Of a stretch of DNA of 64,000 nt, positions 62,143 to 64,000 are shown in pieces. Below the pieces are notes generated by a model. The model ran no database searches. It saw only the letters and a program-made list of their open reading frames with translations, and was not told where the DNA came from. This DNA is from Bacteroidaceae bacterium (GTDB taxonomy: Bacteria > Bacteroidota > Bacteroidia > Bacteroidales > Bacteroidaceae). Location of the stretch: contig CABIXF010000013.1 in the NCBI GenBank assembly GCA_902362595.1, positions 1 to 64,000 on the forward strand, written 5' to 3'. Numbering within the stretch: position 1 is the first letter of the stretch; each line of letters starts with the position of its first letter. A program made the position numbers and the translations under genes.

Positions 62143-63093
62143 ATGAAAAAACAACTTTTAATTACTGCTCTTTTCTTCTCATTTATTTCGGTTTCGGCCC
62201 AACAGAAGAAATATTCCCAGGAAGCAATTGACCTGAATGATAGAGCCACGGAAATCATGTTACGGAATCTTTCAAATAAAGATTCAATAGCGGAGGTGTT
62301 GAACTTGTTAGATAAAGCCATCGCTTTGGATCAATCTTATATTACAGCTTATGGAAATAAAGTAAATTTATTATTGTCTGAAGAAGAATATGATCAAGCT
62401 ATAAAGACCCTTGACGAGGCGATAAAATACAATCCGGAACAACATGGATTCTATCTTTTGAAAGCTAAAGCACTGGAAGAACAAGGACAGTCGGAAGAAG
62501 CTCTGGCTTTTTATAAAAAAGCATTGGAAACGTGTGAAATTCAGATGAAAAAGAATCCTGCCGTTGGTTCTTTTCTCGACAGTTATTTCCTGAAATATTG
62601 TATTTATGGAATAGACACACCGGCCAGTGAGGTTATATCCGCTATACCGACTTCATTCACAGATGAACAAAGGAAGTCAATCACAGTATTCCTTGATGCG
62701 GTTGGTTCCTTCAAAAAATATAAGGATGTATTTATAAAGAACGGTAGTCGGCCATTGAACCAGAAAAAACCTTCTATGCCGCAAAAGCGGGAGGATGGAG
62801 TTTACTACGTGGTTGACGAACTGGCAGAATATCCGGGAGGACACGATGCAATGATTGAGTTCGTCAGTAGAAATTTCAGAAAACCAGCCAATAGCAAACC
62901 GGGTACTGTTTTGGTGAACTTCGTCGTGGAAGCCGATGGTACTATACGTGATGCCGAAATAATGAAAAGTTTGGGCAAGGATATCGATGACGAGGCATTG
63001 CGAGTGGTAAACATGATGCCAAAATGGAAGCCGGCAAAAGTTGGTGGAAGGGTCGTAGCCATGGTATATAACATTCCTTTTATTGTAAAATAA
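62143..63093 (+). CDS. TPR protein with TonB C-terminal domain
   Basis: The 316-residue protein has a signal peptide (about 1-19, ending near VSAQ), two to three TPR units (about 30-135, including ITAYGNKVNLLLSEEEYDQA) and a C-terminal TonB-like domain (REDGVYYVVDELAEYPGG, then ALRVVNMMPKWKPAKVGG). It shares this end with the protein at 59487, suggesting duplication. It has no membrane anchor apart from the signal peptide. Confidence 0.8.
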   Translation: MKKQLLITALFFSFISVSAQQKKYSQEAIDLNDRATEIMLRNLSNKDSIAEVLNLLDKAIALDQSYITAYGNKVNLLLSEEEYDQAIKTLDEAIKYNPEQHGFYLLKAKALEEQGQSEEALAFYKKALETCEIQMKKNPAVGSFLDSYFLKYCIYGIDTPASEVISAIPTSFTDEQRKSITVFLDAVGSFKKYKDVFIKNGSRPLNQKKPSMPQKREDGVYYVVDELAEYPGGHDAMIEFVSRNFRKPANSKPGTVLVNFVVEADGTIRDAEIMKSLGKDIDDEALRVVNMMPKWKPAKVGGRVVAMVYNIPFIVK

Positions 63094-63367
63094 TTTGTAG
63101 TAAATAACCGGTATTATAGGTGACAATTTGGAACCGGCGGTCTGATGGGATTGATACTAACACTGGGATTCTGCATATTTATAGTTTAAGATATGAATAT
63201 TACAAATATTAAATTATGGTTTGAAATGGCGAAAAAAGACGCTGTTTCTTATAGAAGATCAACCTTTGTTTCAAAGTTAGGGAGAAAAATAGAAAAAGAT
63301 TCTTATTATGGAAAAAATAATAGTGTCATAGCAGAAGTTATAAAAAGATAAATTGATAAAAAGAAAT
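63094..63367 (+). other. Intergenic region with small ORF
   Basis: The stretch is AT-rich and holds one small ORF (63193-63351) but no clear terminator or promoter. It separates two TPR-containing genes. Confidence 0.5.
63193..63351 (+). CDS. Small basic hypothetical ORF, 52 aa
   Basis: ATG to TAA, 52 codons, Lys- and Arg-rich with no signal peptide or membrane segment (for example KLWFEMAKKDAVSYRRSTF). I recognise no family. It begins 100 nt after the preceding stop and may be a real small protein or a fragment of a lost gene. Confidence 0.3.
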   Translation: MNITNIKLWFEMAKKDAVSYRRSTFVSKLGRKIEKDSYYGKNNSVIAEVIKR

Positions 63368-64000
63368 ATGAAAAATATATTGATTTCATTTTGCTTTATA
63401 ATGTTTTCTATTGGAATACATGGGCAAAACTTTAGTTCGGACGACCTATCGCTACTGAAGAAAACTCCTGAAGTATCTTCATTGTACAATTCTGCATTAC
63501 ATTACGTGCTTCTTTATGAGAACGATGTGGATTCCTTGACAAAAGCTCTCACTTATATTGACAGAGCAATAGTCATTAATCCGAATATATCATACTCTTA
63601 TTTATGGAAAGGTGAGATATTGTTTCGTATAGGGAAAAAAGAAGAATCATTGAACTTGTTTTCTTCATTATGCGAAAAAGAATCCTGCACTTACCACACG
63701 TTATTTTTGACAGGTATGCTGTATGAAAAGACAGGTTTCCCTCAAAAAGCCCTTGAATATTATGACCGCGCATTGGATAAGAACGCAAAATTATTGAAAT
63801 CAGCTGCATGCAACTTGAAAGATTTCATGTCTAATCTTGTCATACGTTATTTCATAGATGGTAAGATGATGGATATGGATGAAGTAAAATCTTTATTACC
63901 AGACCACTTGAAAAGTACAAATGATAAAATAATACAAACAGAAGTGGATAATTTATATAAAAATTTCGATAAGGATAATTATATAAATAACCTGTGGAAT
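63368..64000 (+). CDS. Secreted TPR protein, cut by window edge
   Basis: The frame is open for all 211 codons from the ATG to the window end. A signal peptide (about 1-20, ending near IHGQ) precedes TPR-like repeats (ALTYIDRAIVINPNISYSYL, then TLFLTGMLYEKTGFPQKALE). The layout of signal peptide plus TPR matches the protein at 62143, so a TonB-like C-terminal domain may follow beyond the window. Confidence 0.75.
   Translation, partial: MKNILISFCFIMFSIGIHGQNFSSDDLSLLKKTPEVSSLYNSALHYVLLYENDVDSLTKALTYIDRAIVINPNISYSYLWKGEILFRIGKKEESLNLFSSLCEKESCTYHTLFLTGMLYEKTGFPQKALEYYDRALDKNAKLLKSAACNLKDFMSNLVIRYFIDGKMMDMDEVKSLLPDHLKSTNDKIIQTEVDNLYKNFDKDNYINNLWN

Overview
The window reads as chromosomal DNA of a member of the Bacteroidales, most likely Bacteroidaceae (Bacteroides or Phocaeicola type). 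The reasons are the SusC-like TonB-dependent receptors, paired S46 dipeptidyl-peptidases, a GH84 hexosaminidase very like the Bacteroides O-GlcNAcase family, the thrA / apgM-type kinase / thrC operon, a DUF5723 protein, the expansion-type ECF sigma/FecR pair, and many promoters of the Bacteroides type (-7 TAnnTTTG, sometimes with a TTG about 18-21 nt upstream). The species cannot be fixed from the sequence. I saw no rRNA, tRNA, CRISPR array, integrase or transposase.

Layout. 0-6 kb: a lipoprotein and DUF5723 pair, then a convergent GH84 enzyme. 6-13 kb: radA and the threonine operon, with a structured leader that may be an attenuator. 13-18 kb: a cytidylate-kinase-like protein, a MATE exporter, a subtilase and xseAB. 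18-23 kb: tandem S46 peptidases whose specificity residues point to one DPP11-like and one DPP7-like enzyme. 23-28.5 kb: a five-gene minus-strand operon (glycosyltransferase, dihydroorotase, stand-alone methionine synthase activation domain, metallophosphoesterase, acyltransferase). 29-32 kb: type II pantothenate kinase and a TPR protein. 32-37 kb: a small outer-membrane barrel, ECF sigma, FecR and an STN-type TonB receptor, laid out as a transenvelope signalling cassette. 37-40 kb: mfd. 40.5-47 kb: MINPP-like histidine phosphatase, TonB receptor, surface-type beta-helix lipoprotein and purple-acid-phosphatase-like enzyme, together a candidate organophosphate scavenging locus. 47.5-51 kb: a three-gene biotin-dependent acyl-CoA carboxylase operon. 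51-55 kb: a DMT transporter and a RavA/ViaA-like (MoxR plus VWA) pair.

From about 55.5 kb to the right edge the character changes: AT-rich DNA with a frameshifted AbiEii-type toxin and its HTH/DUF6922 antitoxin, gene remnants, a membrane-anchored TPR/LuxR-like regulator, signal-peptide proteins ending in TonB C-terminal domains, a broken LanC-like gene, a beta-propeller protein and a TPR protein cut by the window edge. This looks like accessory, partly decayed DNA.

The most unusual signal is intergenic. Three separate arrays (12922-13007, 28633-28758, 55310-55413) are built from short imperfect palindromes repeated at exactly 22 bp. The arm sequence differs between arrays, while the period and a central C(T/G)AAG-like core are shared. 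I do not recognise a named family with this architecture.
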